55,436 nt of DNA, taken from a virus. Positions 6,583 through 14,215 of this stretch are shown here, piece after piece. Positions within the stretch are counted from its first letter, which is position 1, and the number at the start of each line of letters is the position of its first letter. The position numbers were made by a program, and so were the translations under genes. The stretch spans positions 1 through 55,436 of IMG/VR virus record IMGVR_UViG_3300033153_012477. One strand, written 5' to 3'. The notes below the pieces were generated by a model. It saw only the letters and a list, made by a program, of their open reading frames with translations. It did no database searches and was not told the DNA's origin.

Positions 6583-6783
6583 TCAACTCCTTATAAACTT
6601 GATAGACTGAGGGGGATTTAAACAAGAATCACACACGTCGTCGGCTGTCTCGATATACCAGATCCTAGTAAGATTATCTCGACCCACTTCTCTAGTACAC
6701 CAAGAACAGTTATCTTCTTTTAGAGATAAGTGAAAATGTATAAAGAATTCTTTAATCTTCTTTAGGAAAGATATAAAAAACAT
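6583..6783 (-). CDS. Small protein with two CxxC motifs (66 aa)
   Basis: The start MFFISFLKKIKEFF is chosen because TGGAG lies 6 nt upstream; earlier ATGs lie deeper in the upstream gene. CSWC and CDSC form a probable zinc site. The C-terminus (PPQSIKFIRS) matches a short terminal motif found on three other small proteins of this window (9791-10096, 44859-45182, 54255-54587). The N-terminus is amphipathic and may associate with membrane. It overlaps the 3' end of the upstream gene by 32 nt. Confidence 0.65.
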   Translation of the reverse strand: MFFISFLKKIKEFFIHFHLSLKEDNCSWCTREVGRDNLTRIWYIETADDVCDSCLNPPQSIKFIRS

Positions 6784-7234
6784 TATAGTCTCCATTATCG
6801 CCAGAGGTATATCCATCAAAGATAAGTTCCTTAAAAGAAGAAAGTTTTTCTAGCAACTTAGGTGCTTTCGTTTTTAAATGAAAAACAAAACCCTTATTAG
6901 GAGAAGTTTCTCCCACCTCTTTTATAAGAAATCCTAGACTTACCAAATGAGCAAAAAGTTCGTCTTGTAGAAGTCTCTCTTTAGATTTGAGACAGTATAA
7001 AACTAGATAGTCATCTTCAGCATTAAGAGTATAACCGTCATAAGCCAGCTCTCCGAAGTCCTGTAGCTTCTTTAATTTTTCTTCTACGCCCTCTTCTTTA
7101 GCAACTGTTATTTCAAAAGCAGTATCATCATTAATATTTTTACTACCCTCAACAGAAAGACTGAGAGAAGATAACTCTGCTATAAGACCATTAACGCTTT
7201 TTAAAAATCTTTGCCTAGCTTTAAACTTATTCAT
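6752..7234 (-). CDS. Unknown protein with an internal duplication (160 aa)
   Basis: Two related halves are visible. KLKKLQDFGELAYDGYT... (about residues 53-85) and KLLEKLSSFKELIFDGYT... (about 130-160) share the pattern leucine-rich helix, acidic DGYT turn, then a beta strand (YLVLYCL / YNVFYIF). This suggests tandem alpha/beta repeats. The start overlaps the previous gene stop by one base. No known family recognised. Confidence 0.7.
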   Translation of the reverse strand: MNKFKARQRFLKSVNGLIAELSSLSLSVEGSKNINDDTAFEITVAKEEGVEEKLKKLQDFGELAYDGYTLNAEDDYLVLYCLKSKERLLQDELFAHLVSLGFLIKEVGETSPNKGFVFHLKTKAPKLLEKLSSFKELIFDGYTSGDNGDYNVFYIFPKED

Positions 7235-7791
7235 TACTTATCTCCTTCTAGTATATTTGGATCTTCTTGTTCCTTGTAATCTTTATAATCTTCACTCTCT
7301 GCTAAAACAGGCTCATTTGTATTGACCTCAGCCTTATATTCCTCTTGGCACCATTTTACCCAATCCCCATAAGGAATACGTTGGGGGAGGAAGTGGAGAG
7401 AATAGTCTCTAGCGGCACACGCTTCAGTATCCCTTAAAAGCAGTCCTTCCCAAACAATAGTATCTTCTTTATCAAAGACAGTTAAGTATTCACCACCTCT
7501 GAGAAAAACGCTCCATTCTAAAGACTTAAACTTAGTAAGAGGTCCATCCCATTTTTTTGTGTCATTGTTAAACTCAGGTGATTCGTGCCATCCTCTATCA
7601 TCGTGTAGATTAGAGGACATCCCCTCCATACCTGTTTCAAAATAGAATTCCAAAGTACCTTTGTAGGTGTGAGTATATTCTACTTCTATCTCGCCAGTTT
7701 TCTCATCAACAACTTTATAATTAGCAGCTTTAAGATCACGACCTAAAGACATTCTCTTCATTTCTTCTGGTTTTAGTTTCCAATTAATCAT
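7234..7791 (-). CDS. Unknown protein (185 aa)
   Basis: An acidic soluble protein with a beta-rich centre (YKGTLEFYFETGMEGM, WSVFLRGGEYLTVFDKEDTI) and a highly acidic C-terminal tail (SEDYKDYKEQEDPNILEGDK). Conserved-looking Trp and Cys residues occur around DYSLHFLPQRIPYGDWVKWC. Resembles phage proteins of unknown function; no motif gives a role. Part of the same leftward operon. Confidence 0.7.
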   Translation of the reverse strand: MINWKLKPEEMKRMSLGRDLKAANYKVVDEKTGEIEVEYTHTYKGTLEFYFETGMEGMSSNLHDDRGWHESPEFNNDTKKWDGPLTKFKSLEWSVFLRGGEYLTVFDKEDTIVWEGLLLRDTEACAARDYSLHFLPQRIPYGDWVKWCQEEYKAEVNTNEPVLAESEDYKDYKEQEDPNILEGDK

Positions 7792-7798
7792 GTAGCCC

Positions 7799-8080
7799 TC
7801 ACACAGTGTGTTTTGAAGTTTTTATATGTTGAGTATACTGGGTTAACCTTTGTTTACTACTCTCTAGTAAGTCTACCCAGGATAGCTTGGTCATTATCTT
7901 AAAGTATCGTTTGTCTTCTAACACATCGATGAGATCACTGCGTCCATAAGGAACCATTCTTTCCTGATACCAATACTCATGTATGAAGTAGTCTCCCTCT
8001 TCTAAATGAGAGTGACCACATGAGAAGCAGGTACTAGAATAAAATCCTGCTGAATTAGAATCACACTTCTCACATTTCAC
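7799..8080 (-). CDS. N-terminal zinc-ribbon protein (93 aa)
   Basis: Begins MKCEKCDSNSAGFYSSTCFSCG: CxxC at residues 3-6 and CFSC at about 18-21 form a likely zinc ribbon. The remaining 70 residues contain a DLLESSKQRLTQY helix. Located 8 nt upstream of the next gene in a tightly packed operon. Function unknown. Confidence 0.7.
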   Translation of the reverse strand: MKCEKCDSNSAGFYSSTCFSCGHSHLEEGDYFIHEYWYQERMVPYGRSDLIDVLEDKRYFKIMTKLSWVDLLESSKQRLTQYTQHIKTSKHTV

Positions 8081-8088
8081 AATAACTC

Positions 8089-8610
8089 CTAAAATAAATA
8101 ATTCTTCTTTTCTTCTTCGATAATCCTATCTCGAACTTGGGTTAATACTTCCCCAAGCCAATTCTTCCCTCTCCAAAATCGTTTACAAGTAGCTCCAAAC
8201 TCATTTTCTCGACAACCAATGCCCCAGATAGAATCATAGGGCGAAGCCTCTGCTAACTCTGTTCCTTTGGTAGCTAATAATAACTTTTTCAACTTTTCAT
8301 TCTGAGTATACTTAAGATAGTTGCCTTCAAACATTGCTTTCTTAGCAGGGTTATCATCAGCAAATTCTCCATACCATTTTTTCTCATCAAAGTCTTTAAC
8401 AGCTCTACCGAGCTTCTTCTGTTTCTTTGGGCTTTTCTCAGCCATGATTTGATAGCGAGTTGCAGTATCACCAAAAAACAGAGCTTTTCTAGCCATATAA
8501 AATTGTTCAGTACACGAGTACTTAACACCGCAGAAATCAATGAAGTAAGCTGTGTGGAAGTTACTAAAAGGTCCCCCCCAAAAAAATGTTATCTTTTCTT
8601 TCTCACTCAT
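8089..8610 (-). CDS. NADAR-family protein (YbiA-like)
   Basis: About 173 aa with the family landmarks FFWGGPFSNFH near the N-terminus, a YSCTEQFYMARKALFFGD block (about 31-48), SPKKQKKLGR, and the C-terminal SPYDSIWGIG (about 122-131). NADAR proteins have been linked to ADP-ribose and NAD chemistry, including removal of ADP-ribose adducts and riboflavin-intermediate N-glycosidase activity. In a phage this could counter NAD-based or ADP-ribosylation defence or adjust NAD metabolism, which is inference. Its ATG overlaps the stop of the upstream gene (8610). Confidence 0.88.
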   Translation of the reverse strand: MSEKEKITFFWGGPFSNFHTAYFIDFCGVKYSCTEQFYMARKALFFGDTATRYQIMAEKSPKKQKKLGRAVKDFDEKKWYGEFADDNPAKKAMFEGNYLKYTQNEKLKKLLLATKGTELAEASPYDSIWGIGCRENEFGATCKRFWRGKNWLGEVLTQVRDRIIEEEKKNYLF

Positions 8611-8897
8611 TAAAACAAAAACCCTTGTTCTTTCTTCTTCTTTTTTAACCTATCTGGTTTTTTAGAAAAAGTAGTCTTAGTCTCATCAACTTCTACTTTA
8701 TTTTTTTTAGTTTTCTTTATTTTATTTTCTTTATCTAAAGCGTCTTGCTTTATACCTTCTTTATATTCTTTGAGCCTTTCCTCAGATTTAAAGTACTCGT
8801 CTAAAAAGTCAGGATAACGTACATGCTTACCGTCTCTGAATATCTTGATGATATACTGATTCCAAGTCTCATTATCTTTTTTAACTCTATACTTCAA
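8610..8897 (-). CDS. Lysine-rich small protein (95 aa)
   Basis: Highly basic and probably partly disordered: a KDNETWNQYIIKIFRDGK start, then a second half made of Lys/Glu runs (KENKIKKTKKNKVEVDETK). Likely a nucleic-acid-binding accessory, but there is no domain evidence. It overlaps both neighbours by 1-4 nt, indicating coupled translation. Confidence 0.65.
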   Translation of the reverse strand: MKYRVKKDNETWNQYIIKIFRDGKHVRYPDFLDEYFKSEERLKEYKEGIKQDALDKENKIKKTKKNKVEVDETKTTFSKKPDRLKKKKKEQGFLF

Positions 8898-9313
8898 AAC
8901 TCATATCCTAAACTAAAGAGTGTACTCCTATTTTCCAGTATCTCTGCAATACCATAATACGCACCGTATTGCATTTTAAATCCTAAACCAAAAGTATATC
9001 CTAAGTTACTGTTTAAAGAGGCTCCTATTAAACTTACACCGTATCTTATTTTTTCTGAATTAGAAGCGTAGACAATTTTATCTCTATATATAATTTTTTC
9101 TTTATAAATTAGCTTATCCTTATAAATAACTCGATCCTGGTACACAACTTTCTCTTTAACTTCTGGAGAGCATTCAGCAATAATTGGAGAAGTGTTATTA
9201 TGCCTAGCACGATTCTCTAACTCACTATAGAGTAACCCAAAGACGTACACTGCTGATACAAGAAGTGTGGTAAATAAACCGTAAATAACTAAGGGTAGGG
9301 TTCTATCTTTCAT
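8894..9313 (-). CDS. Single-span membrane protein with repeated IYKDK units (139 aa)
   Basis: One transmembrane helix at about residues 7-30 (LVIYGLFTTLLVSAVYVFGLLY), then four consecutive six-residue repeats of the type V/I-Y-K/Q/R-D/E-K/R-V/I/L at about residues 56-80 (YQDRVIYKDKLIYKEKIIY), and a C-terminal half with alternating hydrophobic/glycine strands that looks outer-membrane-like (YGVSLIGASLNSNLGYTFG). It could be a spanin-like or periplasm-spanning protein, but evidence is limited to topology. It overlaps the next gene by 4 nt. Confidence 0.65.
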   Translation of the reverse strand: MKDRTLPLVIYGLFTTLLVSAVYVFGLLYSELENRARHNNTSPIIAECSPEVKEKVVYQDRVIYKDKLIYKEKIIYRDKIVYASNSEKIRYGVSLIGASLNSNLGYTFGLGFKMQYGAYYGIAEILENRSTLFSLGYEF

Positions 9314-9801
9314 ACCTTTACCACCACATTCATTGAGTAATAATTAACAGCAATAACAGGTCTATACATGTATTCTATATTTACCATTGAACGGTCTTCT
9401 TCATAGTGATCTAAAACTACGGCTATTATCTTTGCGTCTTTCTCAATATTTTTAGAAGCTTTCTCTTGTGCTTCTTCCAAAGAACCGTTACATAAAAAAG
9501 TTTTTGTTTTTAGCTCTTCTTCACCTTTAATAAACTCAATAGAATTTAACTGAGTCTTATAAGTAACTTTGTACACAGGGATCTCTCCCATTGAAATTTT
9601 AAGGTCTCTGTTGAAATCAGGAGCAGCGATTACTCTTCGATTATCTAGTTTACCTAAAACGGCTTCCATAGTTTTCTTTAAACTCTCTACGGTTACTGGA
9701 GCAATATCTTGATCTATAGAAGCTATACTGGTACTAAGCTCTCCCTTTATTAGGGAAGCAACCTCATCAGCAGCGACTTGTCTTAGGTCATCATAACTCA
9801 T
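9310..9801 (-). CDS. Unknown protein (163 aa)
   Basis: An N-terminal helical acidic region (YDDLRQVAADEVASLIKGEL) followed by a beta-rich domain (VYKVTYKTQLNSIEF, AKIIAVVLDHYEE, YMYRPVIAVNYYSMNVVVKV). It is coupled by overlaps to genes on both sides. No recognised family. Confidence 0.65.
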   Translation of the reverse strand: MSYDDLRQVAADEVASLIKGELSTSIASIDQDIAPVTVESLKKTMEAVLGKLDNRRVIAAPDFNRDLKISMGEIPVYKVTYKTQLNSIEFIKGEEELKTKTFLCNGSLEEAQEKASKNIEKDAKIIAVVLDHYEEDRSMVNIEYMYRPVIAVNYYSMNVVVKV

Positions 9802-10096
9802 CTTTGATAAACCTCACACTATTTGGGGTTATCTCAAATAACCATGACAAACTCGTATCAAAGGCTCCTACTAGTTTACGACCTTTAGATCTTTCGCTTT
9901 CAAGCCATTCTAAAATAATTTTCTGGGATTCAGGAGTATCAACACGCATACCGCTTAACTCTGCAGGACCCTTTATAAAAGCATAATTAGAAGATCTTGC
10001 TTCAGGAGCATCTTCAAGACCTGGCATTGCTCTAGAAGATATCCTAGACATGTGTATAGAAGAACCATCTGTATAAAGAGGTACAGATATTGCCAT
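9791..10096 (-). CDS. Unknown protein with C-terminal NSVRFIK motif (101 aa)
   Basis: MAISVPLYTDGSSIHMSRISSR... is probably structural or regulatory; no domain recognised. The C-terminus FEITPNSVRFIKDEL belongs to a small set of proteins here that end in (N/Q)S(V/I)xFI(K/R). AAGGAAGG precedes the ATG. It is the first gene of the 5.7-10.1 kb operon, with a CTATATA element about 30-40 nt upstream. Confidence 0.65.
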   Translation of the reverse strand: MAISVPLYTDGSSIHMSRISSRAMPGLEDAPEARSSNYAFIKGPAELSGMRVDTPESQKIILEWLESERSKGRKLVGAFDTSLSWLFEITPNSVRFIKDEL

Positions 10097-10127
10097 AAAC
10101 CTTCCTTAGTTCTCAAGCCTGTGTAAA

Positions 10128-10138
10128 TCTATATAAGT
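10128..10138 (-). promoter_or_regulatory. CTATATA element upstream of the 9.8-kb operon
   Basis: Minus strand CTTATATAGAT, one of about ten intergenic copies of this word. It lies 32 nt before the first ATG of the leftward operon. No convincing separate -10 box was seen. Confidence 0.4.
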
Positions 10139-10179
10139 TTATAAAAAGGATTATGGAAAAGCAAGTATATTGAGGGGTG

Positions 10180-10575
10180 CTAAAACAAAATAAATTTTAG
10201 TGCATTGCCAGCGAAGTAGGTATATTTGAGGCTCTTGTACTCTATCAGAAATGTTTCTGCCATGAATAGTTTCATCCTAAAGGTCTCTAGTTTAAGCATA
10301 GTAACATCAGTGTTTAGTTCATCGTATATCAGTTGGTATTCTTCCACTAGGGAGTCTATACGTTTACTTGACCATTTCTTTTGGTGTAGGTTACGTGGAG
10401 CGTTGACCCGCTTTTCTCTATCAAGGTATATCGTGCCCCTACAAAGTTCGTCTCCGTCTTCTGTAGCAATATGCCAGGAATCTCCATAAGTACAAGCATA
10501 CCCAGCAATTGCTCCGTCTTGGTAGGTGTAAAAGACACCCTCAACTTCAAAGTAAGGCTCTTGTTTATGATCCAT
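10180..10575 (-). CDS. Unknown protein (131 aa)
   Basis: Starts MDHKQEPYFEVEGVFYTYQDG; the first half is beta-rich with WHIATEDGDELCRGTIYLD, the second half helical (SLVEEYQLIYDELNTDV). The ATG is only 33 nt downstream of the protease gene stop. No known domain recognised. Confidence 0.6.
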   Translation of the reverse strand: MDHKQEPYFEVEGVFYTYQDGAIAGYACTYGDSWHIATEDGDELCRGTIYLDREKRVNAPRNLHQKKWSSKRIDSLVEEYQLIYDELNTDVTMLKLETFRMKLFMAETFLIEYKSLKYTYFAGNALKFILF

Positions 10576-10609
10576 AAAGAACTAATAAATTAGCAAAATA
10601 TAATATATG

Positions 10610-11488
10610 TCACTTAGGTATATAATCAGAAAGATATTTTATGGATGTAATCTTAGTAACCTCTTCACCCTTACATTCATTTACACCACAAACATTATTT
10701 ATGTAACATCCTCTCATACGATCATAAGCATAATCAGTTACTCCTCTAACTAAAATTCCTTCTACAAGACCAGTTTCTTGATTGATAACTGGAGAACCTG
10801 AATTTCCACCAAAAGTATCAAGATTAGCTACCAAATAATTTACAGCACTGTTGTCACGGACAATTGCTTGATCAGCTATTTTAGTAGGGAGTCCTGAAGG
10901 ATGCCCAATCACAATCAGGGGGGTATTATTTTGAACAGTTCCCGATGTACGGACTTGTAAATAATCCCTATCAACTACAGGTCTATCAAGTTCAACAACA
11001 GCATAATCGTTATCACTTTCTCGATCTAAAACATATTCTATTACTTTACATGAATAAACCTTATCTTCTGGTATAAATTGCTCACTTTCAATTATATTTT
11101 TTTGGTTATAATCAAATACCCACTTATACATAGAACAAGTATCTAAAACAGTCATGCAGTGTCCTGCAGTAACCAATATTGTTGGAGAAATTAAAAACCC
11201 AGTACACTCTCCAACACTGTTTTGCTCTAAAAAACGAGTATCTTTACAAAAACCTCTTTGGTGCTTTAATGGAGAATAACCAAGAGTGTATCCTTTTCTC
11301 TCTTTATCATAGGTCATGTTATCAAAATCTATTTGAGCTGCAGTCGCAAGTGCCATATCAACTACTTGATTATTAGGGTATTCATTCATGTTAAAACGAT
11401 TATCCTCACCGTAGATCACCTTATCAATAGCAAATGAACTAAAAGTAATTAAAATAGGGAGTAAAAAAGTAATTAAAAATAATCTCAT
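10610..11488 (-). CDS. Secreted trypsin-like serine protease
   Basis: 292 aa with a signal peptide (residues 1-20, ending FSSFA). The chymotrypsin/V8-fold triad can be placed: H110 in VTAGHC, D161 in SDNDYAVVEL and S230 in FGGNSGSPV. Cysteine pairs such as C111/C118 suggest an extracytoplasmic, disulfide-bonded enzyme. It is longer at the C-terminus than a minimal V8 protease, with a Cys-rich segment (GCYINNVCGVNEC). Such enzymes are uncommon in phages. It could process envelope proteins, help release, or act on neighbouring cells, which is inference. The ATG follows an AAGGAAGAGG-type site. Confidence 0.88.
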   Translation of the reverse strand: MRLFLITFLLPILITFSSFAIDKVIYGEDNRFNMNEYPNNQVVDMALATAAQIDFDNMTYDKERKGYTLGYSPLKHQRGFCKDTRFLEQNSVGECTGFLISPTILVTAGHCMTVLDTCSMYKWVFDYNQKNIIESEQFIPEDKVYSCKVIEYVLDRESDNDYAVVELDRPVVDRDYLQVRTSGTVQNNTPLIVIGHPSGLPTKIADQAIVRDNSAVNYLVANLDTFGGNSGSPVINQETGLVEGILVRGVTDYAYDRMRGCYINNVCGVNECKGEEVTKITSIKYLSDYIPK

Positions 11489-11610
11489 AGATAACCTCTT
11501 CCTTGTTAATTTAAAAACTACACTAAAACAGAGTTCTTTTTAGGATTCACGACAGAGGAAATATATGAAGAGATTATGTCTTTTCTATAAAATTGAAGGT
11601 TGGATAATGG

Positions 11611-11682
11611 TAGCAGTGGAGAGAATTGAACTCTCGACCCCATCTTTATCAGAGATGTGCTCTACCCCTGAGCTACACTGCT
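11611..11682 (-). tRNA. tRNA-Ile (anticodon GAU)
   Basis: Acceptor AGCAGTG/CACTGCT, D stem GCTC/GAGC, anticodon stem CATCT/AGATG with loop CTGATAA (anticodon GAT), T arm GAGAG/CTCTC, discriminator A. It lies alone downstream of two small basic-protein genes. Confidence 0.95.
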
Positions 11683-11689
11683 ATAATTT

Positions 11690-11821
11690 TTAAGAAGGAC
11701 GGACACACCTAACATTATTTAGGAGCCATCTATTCTTCTTATATGATCTTTTTAATAATTTTTTCCTGAGCTTAAATCTTTCTTTCTCACTTAGCTCATG
11801 AAATTGTCTTACTCTTTTCAT
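11690..11821 (-). CDS. Small very basic protein (43 aa)
   Basis: MKRVRQFHELSEKERFKLRK..., about one third Lys/Arg, probably a nucleic-acid-binding helix pair. Its ATG almost abuts the TAA of the upstream gene (about 2 nt), so reinitiation is likely; there is no strong ribosome site of its own. The stop lies 7 nt before tRNA-Ile. Confidence 0.5.
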   Translation of the reverse strand: MKRVRQFHELSEKERFKLRKKLLKRSYKKNRWLLNNVRCVRPS

Positions 11822-11823
11822 AA

Positions 11824-12048
11824 CTATTTCAATTGGTGTTTAAGTCTTCGTACTTCACTCAAAGACCTAAGATTTAATTTTTTAAGTTTCTCCATTTCAG
11901 ATAATTTATCATCGTGAAGAATTTCTTTCATTTTTTCTCTACGTTCTATTTTAGCAATAAGCTCATCTGTCACTTGAAAGTCTTCAGGATTAACAGTAAC
12001 CCCTTTATCCATATCTATTTCTTCTTTAATTAAATCTCTCTTGCTCAT
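11824..12048 (-). CDS. Small helical protein (74 aa)
   Basis: Start ATG chosen at 12048 because AAGGAG lies 6 nt upstream. Almost entirely charged helix (ELIAKIERREKMKEILHDD, LSEMEKLKKLNLRSLSEVRR), coiled-coil prone. It sits between tRNA-Tyr and a small basic-protein gene. Function unknown. Confidence 0.6.
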   Translation of the reverse strand: MSKRDLIKEEIDMDKGVTVNPEDFQVTDELIAKIERREKMKEILHDDKLSEMEKLKKLNLRSLSEVRRLKHQLK

Positions 12049-12064
12049 CACAATCTCCTTAAAA

Positions 12065-12150
12065 TGGTGGTAGCGGAAGGATTTGAACCTTCGAACCCCG
12101 AAGAGAACAGATTTACAATCTGCATGCTTTAACCCCTTGCATACGCTACC
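12065..12150 (-). tRNA. tRNA-Tyr (anticodon GUA)
   Basis: Class II body: acceptor GGTAGCG/CGCTACC, discriminator A and encoded CCA. Anticodon stem GCAGA/TCTGT with loop TTGTAAA (GTA), a long variable arm and T arm GAAGG/CCTTC. Confidence 0.95.
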
Positions 12151-12158
12151 TAAATTTA

Positions 12159-12235
12159 TGGTCTCGGCGGCAAGATTTGAACTTGCGACCCTCTGCTCCC
12201 AAAGCAGATACCCTACCAGACTGGGCTACGCCGAG
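12159..12235 (-). tRNA. tRNA-Pro (anticodon UGG)
   Basis: Acceptor CTCGGCG/CGCCGAG, discriminator A and encoded CCA. Anticodon stem TCTGC/GCAGA with loop TTTGGGA (TGG), T arm GCAAG/CTTGC. It lies 8 nt upstream of tRNA-Tyr in the direction of transcription. Confidence 0.95.
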
Positions 12236-12480
12236 ATATACTTATACAAATCTTTCGATTTATACTTTAAAAATGAATGTTTGTATTTTACGTGCCTGAT
12301 TAACGCCGACACACACTGATGTATTATCCCCTGTAGGGGATATAGATCGGATAGAAAGGAATGTAGATTGTCATAAATTTTTTCATAATAATTCCTACTT
12401 AGTACCCTATATTAATGGAATATTAAAATTAAGTCAACTTTTTTCTACTAATATTTTAAATAAAGTACAAGGAGGACAAC

Positions 12481-12627
12481 ATGGTAACATACACAACTAC
12501 AGCTTATTTTATTTCACCTAGTGGAAAAATGGTTAAACAAACGTATACTTTTGTGCAGGCAAATGTTGATGAAGAAGCAGAAACTGTCGCAGCAACTACC
12601 CCACATGTGGAAGTAGAAATTTCTTAA
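12481..12627 (+). CDS. Small protein (48 aa) on the opposite strand
   Basis: MVTYTTTAYFISPSGKMVKQ... with an excellent CAAGGAGGACAAC site. It has a beta-type N-terminal half and an acidic C-terminal half (NVDEEAETVAA). It is one of few rightward genes in this half of the window. About 240 nt of AT-rich upstream sequence carries the hairpin ATCCCC-TGTA-GGGGAT (12325-12340) and presumably its promoter. A strong terminator follows directly. An expressed monocistronic micro-gene with unknown role. Confidence 0.7.
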   Translation: MVTYTTTAYFISPSGKMVKQTYTFVQANVDEEAETVAATTPHVEVEIS

Positions 12628-12633
12628 GGATGT

Positions 12634-12669
12634 AGCCTCTACCTAGAGGCTCTTCTTTTCTTTTCTTTT
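12634..12669 (+). terminator. Rho-independent terminator
   Basis: AGCCTCTA-CC-TAGAGGCT (12634-12651), a perfect inverted repeat followed by a T-rich tract (CTTCTTTTCTTTTC). It terminates the rightward micro-gene and overlaps the 3' end of the convergent leftward gene. Confidence 0.8.
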
Positions 12670-12803
12670 AAATGTATTTTATATATCCAAGTTTTCCAAT
12701 CATCCCCTAACTGATCATACACTTCTTGGATAGCTTCTAGAACACTGTTTAAGTGCTCATTAGAATAGGTCCGTACATAATCTTTCCAGAACTTAGGGTC
12801 CAT
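12639..12803 (-). CDS. Small protein (54 aa)
   Basis: MDPKFWKDYVRTYSNEHLNS..., helical, with aromatic residues and a basic tail (KEKKRRASR). TCTGGAG precedes the ATG and the stop is TAG inside the terminator hairpin. It is the last gene of the leftward operon that begins near 14.5 kb and is separated from the gene upstream by only 2 nt. Confidence 0.65.
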   Translation of the reverse strand: MDPKFWKDYVRTYSNEHLNSVLEAIQEVYDQLGDDWKTWIYKIHLKEKKRRASR

Positions 12804-12805
12804 GT

Positions 12806-13048
12806 TTACTCCAGATAAACATTAACAGAAACTTTCTCGAAATTATACTCACTAGCATAGTGATCCATGTATACTTGAGCTTTACTAGGGGTAAACAAGT
12901 AAGCTTTTTCTTTATCAACGGGTTTAGGTAGTGAAAACGTCTGGTGAGAAGTTAAAGAAACATACTTTCCGTCAGGATACTTAATTAGAAAAAAGTTCCT
13001 CTGCCACTTCACTTTTTGGTTTGATTTCTTTTGTGTCATCTTTCTCAA
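12806..13048 (-). CDS. Small unknown protein (80 aa), probable TTG start
   Basis: The start TTG at 13048 is 6 nt after GAAGGAG; the next ATG (13039) has poorer spacing. The product is basic at the N-terminus and has a KYPDGKYVSL beta strand, a possible small beta-barrel-like or phage accessory protein. It overlaps the upstream gene by 68 nt in another frame. No recognised family. Confidence 0.55.
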   Translation of the reverse strand: MRKMTQKKSNQKVKWQRNFFLIKYPDGKYVSLTSHQTFSLPKPVDKEKAYLFTPSKAQVYMDHYASEYNFEKVSVNVYLE

Positions 13049-13523
13049 TTTTTTCTCCTTCGTCTGGTTGCACTACTAGAAAATAAAGTACGCCAGCACC
13101 ATGTCTTCTAGCAGCGTAAGCTCTCTTTCTCCCACTAAAACCCCAATAGCTTCCATCTTTAAATTTAACTACAATAGGAGCTTCTAAAAGGACATCACCT
13201 CTTTCCAGTTTGTTCTCTATCTCTTTATAGGATTGGGAGTATGTTTGGTCTTTTAATTTTTCCTCTACTTCTTTAGTCGAAGCAGCAAAGTTCTCTACTT
13301 TAGATAAGATGTCTTCGGTAAGAGAAACGAGTCTTCCTTTAGATAAAAACTTCCTTAGCTCCTTCTCATCTGAAAATCTTAGACCGTGTTTACCAAATAC
13401 AGAACAAGCTTCAGGATTATCAAAATAGCTTTCTATCTCATTACCTATAACTGGGTTTTCCCACTTAACACTGTAACGAGCTAGGAACATTCTAAGTATA
13501 TTATCAACGCTAGATTTTTTCAT
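12981..13523 (-). CDS. Unknown protein with a ParB/sulfiredoxin-like segment (180 aa)
   Basis: Residues about 110-155 read EAPIVVKFKDGSYWGFSGRK followed by RAYAARRHGAG. This resembles the ParB/Srx fold pattern (strand, then G-x-x-R/H-R-x-x-A-A-x-x-x-G helix). The N-terminal 100 residues are helical. If correct it would be a DNA-binding or nuclease-like protein, but the match is by eye only. ATG start taken at 13523; a TTG at 13532 is possible. It overlaps the upstream gene by 14 nt. Confidence 0.6.
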   Translation of the reverse strand: MKKSSVDNILRMFLARYSVKWENPVIGNEIESYFDNPEACSVFGKHGLRFSDEKELRKFLSKGRLVSLTEDILSKVENFAASTKEVEEKLKDQTYSQSYKEIENKLERGDVLLEAPIVVKFKDGSYWGFSGRKRAYAARRHGAGVLYFLVVQPDEGEKIEKDDTKEIKPKSEVAEELFSN

Positions 13524-14208
13524 TTTTATCAAACTCTTTTAGGTTTTTTTCAATTTCTTTATAACGTTCTAAAGTGTATTCCCTGTGGACATATATACTC
13601 TCCCCCTCATAGTTATTTAATTTGGATGGATAGATCCTACTATGTCCTGCTTGGTCTGAAGTGAATTTTAACTCCAAAGGATATTTAACATCATTAACTT
13701 TTCGTAAGTTATAACTACTCATTGCTTTAATATCATCAATAAGAACTTTATTCATTTCTTCTTGAGATCTATTTTGTTTCACTTTTTTAATAGTGTCTTT
13801 AGTAAGTTTAAATTTTCCAAGTAACTTAGCGTCTTCCAACACCTTTTCTCGTTGAATAATGTCTTGCTTAACAAGTTTATCATAGGCAGCTTCCTTAGAA
13901 TACATGTTACCTAATATCGAAATCATAGCTACAAGTATTGCTAGATTCCTAACGAAACCAGCAGGAAAGATTCTTCCAGCGGGAAGACTTGGTACATCAG
14001 CCTTTTTACTTTTTAAAAAGTTTATCATCTTAGGCATAGCAGAGTATACCTCTTCAAGATCCTTCTTAGATTTAATATGCTTCTTAATTAGTTTTATGGC
14101 TTTTTCTTTTGAAGGAAGATCAAAATTTTTCTTAATCCAATCCCCTATAAAATTTCCAGCTATTTTTTCATGATACCTGTCTATAGACGCTATTAACAAC
14201 GTATTCAT
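13510..14208 (-). CDS. Unknown protein with one membrane segment (232 aa)
   Basis: Start MNTLLIASIDRYHEK chosen because TGAGGTACAT precedes it. A hydrophobic stretch at about residues 86-106 (FVRNLAILVAMISILGNMY) could be a transmembrane helix. The flanks are Lys-rich helices and the C-terminal third has a beta segment (GHSRIYPSKLNNYEGESIYVH). Function unknown. Located in the 12.6-14.5 kb operon. Confidence 0.65.
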   Translation of the reverse strand: MNTLLIASIDRYHEKIAGNFIGDWIKKNFDLPSKEKAIKLIKKHIKSKKDLEEVYSAMPKMINFLKSKKADVPSLPAGRIFPAGFVRNLAILVAMISILGNMYSKEAAYDKLVKQDIIQREKVLEDAKLLGKFKLTKDTIKKVKQNRSQEEMNKVLIDDIKAMSSYNLRKVNDVKYPLELKFTSDQAGHSRIYPSKLNNYEGESIYVHREYTLERYKEIEKNLKEFDKNEKI

Positions 14209-14215
14209 ATGTACC

